DNA from: an uncultured Candidatus Melainabacteria bacterium | Lineage (GTDB): Bacteria > Cyanobacteriota > Vampirovibrionia > Gastranaerophilales > Gastranaerophilaceae | Assembly (NCBI GenBank): GCA_934699705.1 | Contig: CAKUXD010000007.1 | Location: 1-55,489, forward strand | DNA: 55,489 nt | Direction: 5' to 3' | Part shown: positions 35,049 through 43,891 of the stretch, piece after piece | Layout of the letters: each line of letters starts with the position of its first letter | How positions within the stretch are numbered: the first letter of the stretch is position 1 | Position numbers and translations under genes: made by a program | The notes under the pieces: model-generated | Seen by the model: only the letters and a program-made list of their open reading frames with translations | The model's database searches: none | Told to the model about the DNA's origin: nothing

Positions 35049-36917
35049 ATGCTAAAAATTAATCCAATTGTTACTAAGAATATTAGTATTAAAAACAGGT
35101 CTGAAATGTCAAAACCTGATTTTTTTGCGTCTGGACTACTTATTAAGCCAATTTTACAAAAAGACACTTTTGAATTAAAAAATATTTCTACAAATTCATT
35201 GATTGATACTATTTCAAATATTTCTTTTTGTGCAAAAAAGAAAAACCGTTTTGAACAAGGACAAGAGATAGCAGATGAGCTTAGAAATGCCTTAAAAGAA
35301 AATATTGCAGGCGTTTCTTCGGAAGAGTTTAAAAAAACTTATGCAAAAATTGATGATAAAAACGTTGTTCCTACTATAAAAGCATTTAGTAAAACTCCTT
35401 CAAAACGGTCTTTGATAGGTGCTATTTGTGCTGAGGTTGGTAATTCTAAAGAAACAAGAAAAGATGCAATTAATGGTATTGTTGACAGATTGGTTAATAT
35501 TGGCAAACGTGTTGGCGTTCAAACCGAGCATTATAAATCTCGTTTTAATGAAGAGTTAGATGAGCAATTTGATACTGTATTATTGCCAGTAAAAGTAAAA
35601 CAACTAGATAAAATTTCAGGCGCTTTTGTTCAGGCGATTGAAAATAAAGCTTCTATTACTCCAATAGAGCGTAATGAATTAAAATTAGCAGATATAAAAA
35701 CAACTCAAACCTATACGACAAAAATTTTACAAAAAACGGTACAAAAAGCTGAAAAATCTTTGAAGGCACAACAAGAGTATGATGGTTGGAGTGCAAAAAT
35801 TGGTGAATCTATTCGCAAACTATGGGGCTCTCAAAATCAAGTAGGCTTGGTTAAAGAAGATATTGATAAATTTAAAAATCAAGTATCAGAATTAGACAAA
35901 GTTAAAGGCACAAAAGAATATAATAATAAATTTAAGGAAATCTTTAATGTAAATTACGACCCAGAATTAATCGCAAAATATCAAGAAAAAGAAGAAAAGT
36001 TTATTCTGGCGTCATTATGTACAACTGTTGAGCATAATTTCAAAAACTCAGTTTCAGATTTAATTAAAGGAAAGCCTTTAGCTGATAAGTTATTATACTC
36101 TCATTCTTGTGCAATGCCAGTAGTTGCTGAAACTAGACAACAAATGTATGACCGCAATTTTAACGCATTTGCTGAATTTATTGGCAAAGGAAATGTTAAA
36201 AAGGGTAGTGAAGAACTTAAAAAAACGATGAAGGATTATAAAATTAACGAAAAATCTTCACTTAACGAAAAATATCAAGTTCTTCAAAAGATGGCAAATA
36301 AATATGCAAGACGTTTAAATCAAAATACAAAAAATGCGTTAAAAAAAGAAAACTTACATGATTTGAAAAAGGATTATGAAAATTCTTATTATGCAGCTTT
36401 TGGTGTAGATAACGATATTGCAAAACGTGTTGAAGATTACAGAGCATCGCAAAAGTGGGCTGAATTATTAATTCAAGACGGTATTTTGTGTGCAGCATCA
36501 ATTCCAATCTGGGTATTAACTGCGGGTACTGGTATTATTCCTACTCTAAAAATTGCAGCAATGCATTCGGCTGCTGATTTACTTGTTTACGGTTCTGACA
36601 GATTAGTATCAAAACAAGGTATGACTGAAAAAGAATTGAAAGAAACCTTAAAATGGACTGCAATTGACGGTGTAACTGCGATTGCAAATCAACTTTGCTA
36701 TAAAGGTATTGAAGCTTTAGTATCTCCAATTTCAAAAATGTCAGGTAAGGCTGCGCAAATTACAAATATGGCGCTATCTGGTGTTGCAGATGTTGGTGTT
36801 GACTGCGCTATGGAATATTTAGGCTCTGGAAAAATTACAATGCAAGGCATTGTTTACTCAGTTCTTTTCACAGCAGGTGGTCAGATTGTTGATTTAAAAG
36901 TTGAAGGCAAGGCTTAA
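35049..36917 (+). CDS. Putative effector, helical pre-toxin module without toxin domain (paralogue of the 1576-aa protein)
   Basis: The protein has 622 aa and no signal peptide. Residues 58-62 read ISFCA. The first 240 residues are helical and charged. Residues about 245-615 are clearly homologous to residues about 593-935 of the 1576-aa protein at 37724: matched landmarks include DGW, FKEIFNVNY versus FKETFGVEY, NTKNAL versus NTKKAL, AFGVDNDIAKRVEDY versus AFGTRNDIVERVENY, and AIDG. The module ends in a hydrophobic Gly/Ala-rich part (ILCAASIPIWVLTAGTGIIP), and the protein stops where the larger homologue continues to its lipase-like domain. No Shine-Dalgarno; the hexamer TATATC lies 9 nt before the ATG. 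Function is unknown; it is read with the next gene. Confidence 0.7.
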   Translation: MLKINPIVTKNISIKNRSEMSKPDFFASGLLIKPILQKDTFELKNISTNSLIDTISNISFCAKKKNRFEQGQEIADELRNALKENIAGVSSEEFKKTYAKIDDKNVVPTIKAFSKTPSKRSLIGAICAEVGNSKETRKDAINGIVDRLVNIGKRVGVQTEHYKSRFNEELDEQFDTVLLPVKVKQLDKISGAFVQAIENKASITPIERNELKLADIKTTQTYTTKILQKTVQKAEKSLKAQQEYDGWSAKIGESIRKLWGSQNQVGLVKEDIDKFKNQVSELDKVKGTKEYNNKFKEIFNVNYDPELIAKYQEKEEKFILASLCTTVEHNFKNSVSDLIKGKPLADKLLYSHSCAMPVVAETRQQMYDRNFNAFAEFIGKGNVKKGSEELKKTMKDYKINEKSSLNEKYQVLQKMANKYARRLNQNTKNALKKENLHDLKKDYENSYYAAFGVDNDIAKRVEDYRASQKWAELLIQDGILCAASIPIWVLTAGTGIIPTLKIAAMHSAADLLVYGSDRLVSKQGMTEKELKETLKWTAIDGVTAIANQLCYKGIEALVSPISKMSGKAAQITNMALSGVADVGVDCAMEYLGSGKITMQGIVYSVLFTAGGQIVDLKVEGKA

Positions 36918-36966
36918 TATTTATAACGCATGGCAATTATTTTGAAAAGCATGTTTTTATATAAAT

Positions 36967-37578
36967 ATGGAAATTTCAAAAATATCATTTACTGGAACAA
37001 AAGCTCCAGAACTACGTAAAAAAGATGCAATCAAAGACAACAAAGCTATTGCAAACCAAACTGATGTTGTTTCTAAAGATGCCAATTCTGCAATAAGAAA
37101 TATGGCAATGGCTAACATTTGTAGAACCATGAGTGTAAAGCAAGCTGGCAATGAGTATAAGATTGAAGGTAAATACAAAATTGTTGGTGAACAAACAACT
37201 GAAGAATCAAATAATTACTGGAAAAGCATAGGTTATACTGATGCACCTTATAAACCAAATCAAAAGGCTCAAATTATTGAATTAACAAAAGATACAAAAT
37301 TTGTACGAACTTATGATGGCGAAAATTCAGGCATGTATGGTTCTTGGATAATGAAATATGATGATATCAAAGGTCTTACTCCAGAACAAATTGCTGACAA
37401 ATTTGCACTTCCTCAGGTTCCAAAATATATGTGCGACTGCACACTTCCTGCGGGTACTCAATTGAGAACTGGTGAATGTAATCCTCTTTACGGCTGGAAA
37501 GGCGGTGGACAACAGTTTGATATGATGGGCGCGCGTGTTGGTAAATTTGATAATGAAAGAGAAATTCCAACAAAATAG
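36967..37578 (+). CDS. Stand-alone TNT-like (NAD+ glycohydrolase-type) toxin-domain protein
   Basis: The protein has 203 aa. Residues about 108-203 match the C-terminus of the 1576-aa protein: KFVRTYD, then PEQIADKFALPQVPKY, PAGTQLRTGECNPLYGW and GGGQQF. This pattern (Arg near the start, ALP, PAGT, GGGxQ) resembles tuberculosis necrotizing toxin-related domains that cleave NAD+. The assignment is from memory of the motif and is moderate. The candidate key residues Arg113 and Gln183 are present. The N-terminus MEISKISFTG has no signal peptide but carries an ISFTG motif. It starts 49 bp after the helical-module gene and ends at a terminator, so the pair looks like one unit. Confidence 0.65.
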   Translation: MEISKISFTGTKAPELRKKDAIKDNKAIANQTDVVSKDANSAIRNMAMANICRTMSVKQAGNEYKIEGKYKIVGEQTTEESNNYWKSIGYTDAPYKPNQKAQIIELTKDTKFVRTYDGENSGMYGSWIMKYDDIKGLTPEQIADKFALPQVPKYMCDCTLPAGTQLRTGECNPLYGWKGGGQQFDMMGARVGKFDNEREIPTK

Positions 37579-37585
37579 TTTTTTA

Positions 37586-37610
37586 AAAGAGGCTTAAATG
37601 CCTCTTTTTT
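37586..37610 (+). terminator. Intrinsic terminator after the two-gene effector unit
   Basis: Stem AAAGAGGC / GCCTCTTT with a 6-nt loop and a following T run. Confidence 0.75.
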
Positions 37611-37723
37611 CATGTTACAATAAGTACATAAAACGTATTAAATTTTAAATATTTACGCAATTTTTTTTATTTCTGAACGTTAAAGTACATGTAATTACAA
37701 GCTTATAGTACTATTTTAAATTT

Positions 37724-40700
37724 ATGAGTAGCGATCAACACTTACAACTAGGTAAAAAACAGAATGTAACATTGAATTTAAACCAGATAAAATCTGGCGT
37801 TTCTTCTGCTGAATTTAAAGATAATCAAGCAATGCTTAGTATCTTTAATTCTTGTGATACCAATAAAAATAGTGTTTTAGATGAGAATGAAGTTACAGTA
37901 TTTAAGGATAAATTAACCCAAGCAGCTGGGGAAGATTCTATTTTAAATGAATCGGAAGCAAGAAAGCTTATTAAGCAAGAACAAGCTGTTCAAAACGCAA
38001 ATAGAAAACAACAAGGTCAATCTGCTGATAAAACTAAAGTTAAAGCAAAGGACTTATATGATTTTGCAAATACATTACAAACTTGGAGCAGAACAACAAA
38101 CGTAAAATCTTCTGTGGTAGAAGGTGATAAACGTGTTGTTACTTATGAAGACGGCGCTCAAGAAGTAATCAACAAAGACGGTTCAAAAATTTTAACTACA
38201 ATTAGTGGTGGTATAAAGACAGTTCAAACTAGAAATGCAGAAGGCAAACTAGAAAAAGAAGAAATTACAAACGAAGAAGAAGGCACTATTGAAACAATTT
38301 TGTATGATGAAAAAGGTGTTTCTTCTCGTCGTGAAATCAAAAATACAAAAGAAAATTCTCTTGAAACAATAACTTATACAGAAGGTAAACCAGTATCTTA
38401 TGTAAAACAAAAAGATGGTTCTTTAGAACAAATTGAGTTTGCAGAAGACGGTCAAACAATTAAATCTCATACGATTAAAACGGCTGATGCAACTTTTGAA
38501 ATTGGAACAGAAGGTTTTGCTAACGGCAAAGTTACCAGAGAAATCAATGGTGAAGGTGATGAACAGCAAATCATTGACTATAATTATACTGGCGAAAACG
38601 ATTTTACGAAAACTTTAAAATATAAAGATACAGAAACTGTTTCCGTTGTAAAAGACGGTAAAATCGAAAGTCTTAATTCAACCCAATATGATGCTGAACA
38701 TAACAAAGTTCAAAGTGTACATATTGCGGAAAATGGCACAAAAACAGTATCTTTATACAAAAATAACAAGGTTGTTTACGATGCAATAACAAGTCCAAAA
38801 GGTACTTTGACTGAAACCCAATATAATGAGTCTGGTCATAAACTTATGCAACAAATTACGACAAAAAACGGCAAAATCAGCGTTGCAGAGTACGATGGAC
38901 ATGGTAATACAAAAGTTGTTGTTCAAAATGGGGAAACAATTCCTTCTTTAGGACAAAAATTCCGCAGGACAACAGCACAAATTACCTCTTTAAATAGAAA
39001 TCTTGTTCATAGAGATAGTAACAATGCTCCTTATTTCTTAGTTGGTGAAGAAGTAAGGATTAGTGGCGAATATCCTGCAAATTATAAAGGATTGCAACAT
39101 AGAAATGGCGCTGCCGTTGAAATTGCTGAATATACTGCGCAAGAAGAACAACGTGTTGCTCAGCGTTTACAAGGTAAACCTCAAAAAGCCATTACTTTAC
39201 AAAAAAATTATCAAAATTGGTATAATTTTGCGGAAGAACAATTAAAATCAGAAGGTGTTGCAAACCCAACAAAAGGTCAAATTAACGATAGAACTAATGA
39301 ATTATTGTTATTAAATCCAAATGTTGAAATACCTAAAAAGGGTTCAAGAATTGTTGCAATAAAAACTGACGCAGAAGTTCAAGTAGAAAAACGACGCGAA
39401 GAACAAAAACACGCAAGAGCCGTACAAGGTGGCGTTGTTGAAGGTATGCGTGCAGACTATAACAGAGCAGTATCAAGCTTCAATAACCAAATGAAAAAAG
39501 ACGGTTGGGCTGCTGATGTTGCAGATGCAGTTTCATATATTTGGAATAATGATTTATGGTCCGCTACGGGCAATACGGCAAGACAAGTTCGTCAAGATTT
39601 ATCTAAATATCACGAACAATTAAGCGGTTTGAGAACTGCTTATAGATCTGGTGATGCTCAATTCAAAGCTAAATTTAAAGAAACATTTGGTGTTGAATAC
39701 AATCAAAAGAATGTGGAAGTTTATAATGCTAAAAAACAAAAATTAGCATCTGTTTCAACTGCCGTTGCGACTGAAAAAGCAGTAACTACCAAAATGGATA
39801 AATTATTCAAAGAAGGTAATGCTTCGGCTATTCAAAAAGGTTTACAAGGTATTTTAGGCTTGTCAAATGCTGATATGGCAAAACTTAAAGAAAAACTTAA
39901 AAAAGAAGGTAAATCTTTAGATGTTAACTATATGAAGAGTGTTTATGCTGATGTTAAGAAAGGTTTGGCTTTAAATACTAAAAAAGCTTTAAACGGAAAA
40001 ACTTTACAACAATATCAAAACGAAATGAACGCTTCTTATAAACGTGCGTTCGGTACAAGAAATGATATCGTTGAAAGAGTTGAAAATTATAATGCTTCAC
40101 AAGATACAGGTGCTGCGGTTGTTAAAACAACAACAAAAATTGTAGGTTCAGCAATTATTGCAGTTGCTTCGGGTGGTTCGGCTTCAGGCTTGCTAATCGC
40201 TGCAGTAGGTTCATCAGCCTTGTCATTTACAGTTGATGCTACTGATATGATGTCTGACGGCAGAGTACATTCAGGTGATGAATACTTAACAGCAGGTAAA
40301 AATGCTGCAATAGACGGAACTGGTCAACTTATAAGTGGTGGTATGTCAAAAGGCTTAAAACTTGCAGAAGTTGGAAGAGTAACAAGATATACCGTTCAAG
40401 CTGCAACAGATTTAAGTGTTGATTTAACCGCAGAATATTTACAAACAGGTGAAGTTAACTTATCAACAGCAATTACTTCAATAGTTTCATCAGTTGGTGG
40501 TGAAGTCTTAGGGGACTTCTTAGAAGCAAGACGTGCAAGAAAATTAGAAGCAAGCACAGACCCATTGTACAGAGAACAAAAGGGCTGGGCTAATATGACT
40601 CCTGAAGAAAGAAGTGCAAATTTACAAGCTAGAATGAGAGAATCTGCAGAATTTAGAGCAGAAAATCCAAGACATTTAAGTTCAGCAGACCAAGTTTGGG

Positions 40701-42454
40701 CAGGTGGTGCTCAAGCGGTTGAGGCTATTAATCCTGAACACTCAAGATATTCTTATACTATAACTTCAAACCAAATGGGCTTTAAACCTGATACTTCCGC
40801 AGGTATTCATGTTGCGCCTGATGTTCCAAGTGATATTCGCGTTGATATTACATCTTCTCAAAGACGTGCAATTCAGGCTGATGTTGCAAGTTTAGGCGTC
40901 GCTAGTGGTGAATTTAGTTCAGGCTTGGAAGCTTTGGAAGCAGTTCAAACTGCACGTACTTCTTACACGCAAAGAGCTGACGGTGTTGTAGATTATGCTG
41001 CAACAAAAGGTATGGGTCAAAAATCAAGTGGTGTATCTACAAGAAGCGCAGTAACTGCCCCAGGTAGAGAAGAATGGCGTGCGGGTTCTGGCATGCGTGA
41101 AGATGTTTATCACACTCTTGCTCAAAAAGGACTTATCGGAGATTCTCAACTTGTTGAAGATTGCGGTAACTTAGCTGGAAAAGCTTATGGTACAGATAAA
41201 GCTTACAATGGTTGGAATATCTTAACTGATGCTAACGGTAAATCAATGACTGTTGATTTAGACAATGGTTTCCACGCAAAAGCTTATGAAAAAGACGGAA
41301 AAATCGTTGTTGCATTTAGAGGTTCTGATGATGTTGGCGATTTAACTTCAGATTTTGCAATGTTAGCGGGCAGAACTCCTGAACAGCTAGATAATGCTAT
41401 TGCTTTTGTAGATAAAATTAAACAACAGTATCCTGATGCAAATGTTATCGTAACAGGACATTCTTTGGGCGGTTCGTTAACTGAAATGGTTGCATCTAAA
41501 TACGATGATGTTGTTGGTTTTACTTTTGATGCCGTTGGAACAAAAGGTATTGTCGAAGCAACTGGCGGAAAATTAGTTGATAATCACAACACAGTAAACT
41601 ACATTGTTCATGGTGATGTACTTTCAAATGCCGATGCTCATGTTGGTCAAACTGTTGTTGTAAATAATATTACTAAAAATAATGAATTGTTAAGTCCTCA
41701 TGCAATAGGTAATTTTATGGGCAACAGTTCAGCATTAGAAGGTGTTGAAGGCGGTATATTAGCAAGACACGTTGCTGTGAATACTGATCCTAACGCAGTA
41801 AGGTTGGCAAATTTAGTTGCACAATCAGCTGACGGTTCTGTTACGCTTGATAAGAAACAATTTAGAGGAATCGCAGAACGCTTTGAATATGACGTTAACA
41901 CAATGGGTGCAGACTTAAATGCTTTAGAACAACAAGTAAAAGCCTTGAGCGACCCTCAACAACGTCAACAATTGCAAAATATGATTGATTCAAGACGCGT
42001 TGCAATCACTTCTGGTACAGATATTAAAGCTAATACTAATGTTTTAAGAAACTTGTCTGGCGATGAAGTTAACGACGTTTTGAAAAAGGAATTTGGTTTC
42101 TCTGAACCTGGTTTCTTAGGTGGAGATACTCCTTCCGCAGAACTTGTAACTCGTAAAGAAACAAAATTTGTCAGAGTTTATAACGACGAATCTTCTTTTG
42201 CGAGAGGAACTTGGTTAATGCCTTATGATGAAGTAGTTGGCAAAACTCCTGCTGAAATTAAAGACTTTTACGCATTGCCGGCTATGCCAAAATATATCGT
42301 AGAAGTTGATGTTCCTGCTGGAACTAAGATGTTTACAGGTAAATGTAACCCATTAGAAGGCTGGGGCAACGGCGGTGGAACTCAATATTTCATCACTGAT
42401 AACTTCGAAATTCCAACAAGATTTGACAAAAAGCGACTTATTCCTGATAAATAA
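37724..42454 (+). CDS. Giant multidomain polymorphic-toxin-like effector (EF-hand, YD-like repeats, lipase-like, TNT-like)
   Basis: The protein has 1576 aa and no Sec signal. Layout: an EF-hand-like loop DTNKNSVLDENE at 45-56; beta-rich imperfect repeats at about 100-410 that resemble YD/RHS units (KDGS, DEKG, DGHGNTK); a LysM-like stretch near 510-545; the helical module shared with the gene at 35049 (593-935), including a Gly/Ala hydrophobic part; a class-3-lipase-like domain at about 1145-1340 with Ser1247 (GHSLGG), Asp1298 (HGDVLS) and His1326 (SPHAIG); and a C-terminal TNT-like domain at about 1478-1576 with Arg1484, Trp1497 and Gln1554 (GGGTQY). Two enzymatic modules at the C-terminal half and adjacent small paralogues suggest a contact or secreted toxin with immunity genes. 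No Shine-Dalgarno; a weak TATAGT or TATTTT lies just upstream. Confidence 0.75.
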   Translation: MSSDQHLQLGKKQNVTLNLNQIKSGVSSAEFKDNQAMLSIFNSCDTNKNSVLDENEVTVFKDKLTQAAGEDSILNESEARKLIKQEQAVQNANRKQQGQSADKTKVKAKDLYDFANTLQTWSRTTNVKSSVVEGDKRVVTYEDGAQEVINKDGSKILTTISGGIKTVQTRNAEGKLEKEEITNEEEGTIETILYDEKGVSSRREIKNTKENSLETITYTEGKPVSYVKQKDGSLEQIEFAEDGQTIKSHTIKTADATFEIGTEGFANGKVTREINGEGDEQQIIDYNYTGENDFTKTLKYKDTETVSVVKDGKIESLNSTQYDAEHNKVQSVHIAENGTKTVSLYKNNKVVYDAITSPKGTLTETQYNESGHKLMQQITTKNGKISVAEYDGHGNTKVVVQNGETIPSLGQKFRRTTAQITSLNRNLVHRDSNNAPYFLVGEEVRISGEYPANYKGLQHRNGAAVEIAEYTAQEEQRVAQRLQGKPQKAITLQKNYQNWYNFAEEQLKSEGVANPTKGQINDRTNELLLLNPNVEIPKKGSRIVAIKTDAEVQVEKRREEQKHARAVQGGVVEGMRADYNRAVSSFNNQMKKDGWAADVADAVSYIWNNDLWSATGNTARQVRQDLSKYHEQLSGLRTAYRSGDAQFKAKFKETFGVEYNQKNVEVYNAKKQKLASVSTAVATEKAVTTKMDKLFKEGNASAIQKGLQGILGLSNADMAKLKEKLKKEGKSLDVNYMKSVYADVKKGLALNTKKALNGKTLQQYQNEMNASYKRAFGTRNDIVERVENYNASQDTGAAVVKTTTKIVGSAIIAVASGGSASGLLIAAVGSSALSFTVDATDMMSDGRVHSGDEYLTAGKNAAIDGTGQLISGGMSKGLKLAEVGRVTRYTVQAATDLSVDLTAEYLQTGEVNLSTAITSIVSSVGGEVLGDFLEARRARKLEASTDPLYREQKGWANMTPEERSANLQARMRESAEFRAENPRHLSSADQVWAGGAQAVEAINPEHSRYSYTITSNQMGFKPDTSAGIHVAPDVPSDIRVDITSSQRRAIQADVASLGVASGEFSSGLEALEAVQTARTSYTQRADGVVDYAATKGMGQKSSGVSTRSAVTAPGREEWRAGSGMREDVYHTLAQKGLIGDSQLVEDCGNLAGKAYGTDKAYNGWNILTDANGKSMTVDLDNGFHAKAYEKDGKIVVAFRGSDDVGDLTSDFAMLAGRTPEQLDNAIAFVDKIKQQYPDANVIVTGHSLGGSLTEMVASKYDDVVGFTFDAVGTKGIVEATGGKLVDNHNTVNYIVHGDVLSNADAHVGQTVVVNNITKNNELLSPHAIGNFMGNSSALEGVEGGILARHVAVNTDPNAVRLANLVAQSADGSVTLDKKQFRGIAERFEYDVNTMGADLNALEQQVKALSDPQQRQQLQNMIDSRRVAITSGTDIKANTNVLRNLSGDEVNDVLKKEFGFSEPGFLGGDTPSAELVTRKETKFVRVYNDESSFARGTWLMPYDEVVGKTPAEIKDFYALPAMPKYIVEVDVPAGTKMFTGKCNPLEGWGNGGGTQYFITDNFEIPTRFDKKRLIPDK

Positions 42455-42471
42455 AAGTAGAAAGAAATTAA

Positions 42472-42819
42472 ATGGATATAAGTTTTGTAGATAATAAGTT
42501 AATATTGCCAACCGCTAAATTATCGTTTAAGCATAATATTTATAGTGTCGCAAAAATTAAAGGTGGCGTTGCGGTTTTACTTGATGTTCCAACAAATTCG
42601 CAAGAGGTGGATAATCTTTACGCTATTGATTTGAATGGTCAAAAACTTTGGCGTGTGCAGTCTGTTAAAGAATTTAATCCGCAAATTACCAGGTTAAGTC
42701 CTTATGTTGGTATGACCTTACTTAAAAATGGCAATATCTTGGCAACTAATTTCTTTGGGTTATCTTACGAAGTATCTTTTAAAAATGGAACTTTGTTGTC
42801 ATCAAGAATGACTAAATAA
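42472..42819 (+). CDS. Candidate immunity protein 1
   Basis: The protein has 115 aa, soluble, predicted all-beta. It is paralogous to the next gene: both share VALLxVP, then NxYAxDLNGxxxWxVQxV and a C-terminal GxLL segment. It starts 17 bp after the giant toxin stop, the position expected for an immunity gene. The DLNG...W repeat recalls single beta-propeller-like blades. The start is weakly supported by AGAAAG. The immunity role is inferred from position and size, not from a recognised family. Confidence 0.6.
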   Translation: MDISFVDNKLILPTAKLSFKHNIYSVAKIKGGVAVLLDVPTNSQEVDNLYAIDLNGQKLWRVQSVKEFNPQITRLSPYVGMTLLKNGNILATNFFGLSYEVSFKNGTLLSSRMTK

Positions 42820-42864
42820 AATTTTTCTTGTATAATAAATTTATAGATTTAAGGATAAAATTTT

Positions 42865-43215
42865 ATGAATACAAATTTTGAATATGGAAAAACTTTTTTG
42901 AAAATTGGTGAAAAAAATATTACCTTCACTTTGAATATAAGAGATGTAAAACAAGCAGGACAGTTTGTTGTGGCATTGTTAGAAGTCCCAAATGGAGATG
43001 ATACTTTAAACAATATTTATGCCTATGATTTGAATGGCAAATTAAAGTGGCAAGTTCAGCCAGTTACTGAAAAATTTTCGGATTTAGTAAATCCATTACC
43101 TTATGAAAATATGTTCTGTGAGGATAATAAAATATCTGCATCTGACTTTTATGGCAGAAAGTTTTGGATAGATTTAGAAACAGGAAAACTTTTAGATTTT
43201 AAAGCTTCAAGATAA
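42865..43215 (+). CDS. Candidate immunity protein 2 (paralogue of the preceding gene)
   Basis: The protein has 116 aa and the same beta-rich pattern as its neighbour (VALLEVPNGDDTLNNIYAYD; KWQVQPV). AAGGA precedes the ATG, and a perfect TATAAT (42832-42837) lies in the 45-bp gap, so it may have its own promoter and persist without toxin expression. Two divergent copies could protect against two related TNT domains, namely those of the 203-aa and 1576-aa proteins. Confidence 0.6.
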   Translation: MNTNFEYGKTFLKIGEKNITFTLNIRDVKQAGQFVVALLEVPNGDDTLNNIYAYDLNGKLKWQVQPVTEKFSDLVNPLPYENMFCEDNKISASDFYGRKFWIDLETGKLLDFKASR

Positions 43216-43221
43216 TCTTAT

Positions 43222-43250
43222 AGGCGATTTGGGTATTACCCAAATCGCCT
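43222..43250 (+). terminator. Strong hairpin after the toxin-immunity block
   Basis: A 12-bp perfect stem AGGCGATTTGGG / CCCAAATCGCCT with a 5-nt loop. No long T run follows, so it may act as an mRNA-end stabiliser or a weak terminator. Confidence 0.5.
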
Positions 43251-43334
43251 TAATGATTGTTCGGTTAGCGAAGTTTAAATTTTGTATTTTTTCTTTATTT
43301 TTTAGTTGTAGTTAAAAATAAGGAAAAAATTATT

Positions 43335-43718
43335 ATGAGTGAAAAAATTAAAGAATTACGTAGAAATACTGAAGATGCAATGAGATTTTTTGAAAAAAAT
43401 CTTGCGTATACCTTAGGTCCAGTGGAATTAAAAGAGATGTTAGCGGAGAACAAGGTTAAATTGCTTGATGTGAGAGCGAAAGAGGACTACGATATTTCTC
43501 ATTTACCGAATGCAGAAAATATTCCGTATGATGAACTTGATGAAAAAATGGAGAATTTATCAAAAGAAGATATTCATGTTGTGTATTGTTACAATTATTT
43601 ATGCCATTTAGGCGACAGAGTAGCATATAAAATGGCGAAATCAGGTTATCCTGTAATGCTTTTGCAAGGTGGTTTTAAATCTTGGGTTGAAGATTTTCAT
43701 TTTGCAGTTGTTTCATAA
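43335..43718 (+). CDS. Rhodanese-like sulfurtransferase domain protein
   Basis: The protein has 127 aa, a single rhodanese domain preceded by a helical extension of about 30 residues. LLDVRAKEDYDISHLPNAENIP is the CH2-type segment. The active loop fits CHLGDR, with the catalytic Cys in YNYLCHLGDR. It would transfer sulfane sulfur in the cytoplasm; its partner is unknown. AAGGAA lies before the ATG. The terminator at 43751 closes it. Confidence 0.88.
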   Translation: MSEKIKELRRNTEDAMRFFEKNLAYTLGPVELKEMLAENKVKLLDVRAKEDYDISHLPNAENIPYDELDEKMENLSKEDIHVVYCYNYLCHLGDRVAYKMAKSGYPVMLLQGGFKSWVEDFHFAVVS

Positions 43719-43750
43719 AAGCAAATAAATCTTAAAAAACTTAACAAAAG

Positions 43751-43790
43751 GTATTGTCAATAAATAATAAAGGTTGACAATACTTTTTTC
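43751..43790 (+). terminator. Terminator after the rhodanese gene
   Basis: A 10-bp stem GTATTGTCAA / TTGACAATAC with a 13-nt loop, then TTTTTT. The right arm contains TTGACA, which doubles as the -35 of the rpsL promoter. Confidence 0.7.
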
Positions 43791-43803
43791 TTGTTGTTAG
43801 ATA
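43774..43803 (+). promoter_or_regulatory. Putative rpsL-rpsG promoter overlapping the terminator
   Basis: Consensus TTGACA (43774-43779), an 18-nt spacer and TAGATA (43798-43803), followed by an untranslated leader of about 80 nt with no recognised regulatory fold. Confidence 0.5.
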
Positions 43804-43891
43804 TATATACAGACACTTAGCTGAAGTTTTGTGCTGAAAGGTTCAACTAAGATTTAGGCGAAAAAAGAAAAATTATATATAAGGAGAAATT

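Noticed and set aside
36900..36970. 622-aa and 203-aa genes as one gene broken by a frameshift
   Set aside because: The downstream gene has its own ATG and its own N-terminal ISFTG motif plus about 90 residues with no counterpart at the end of the first gene. No simple indel joins them.
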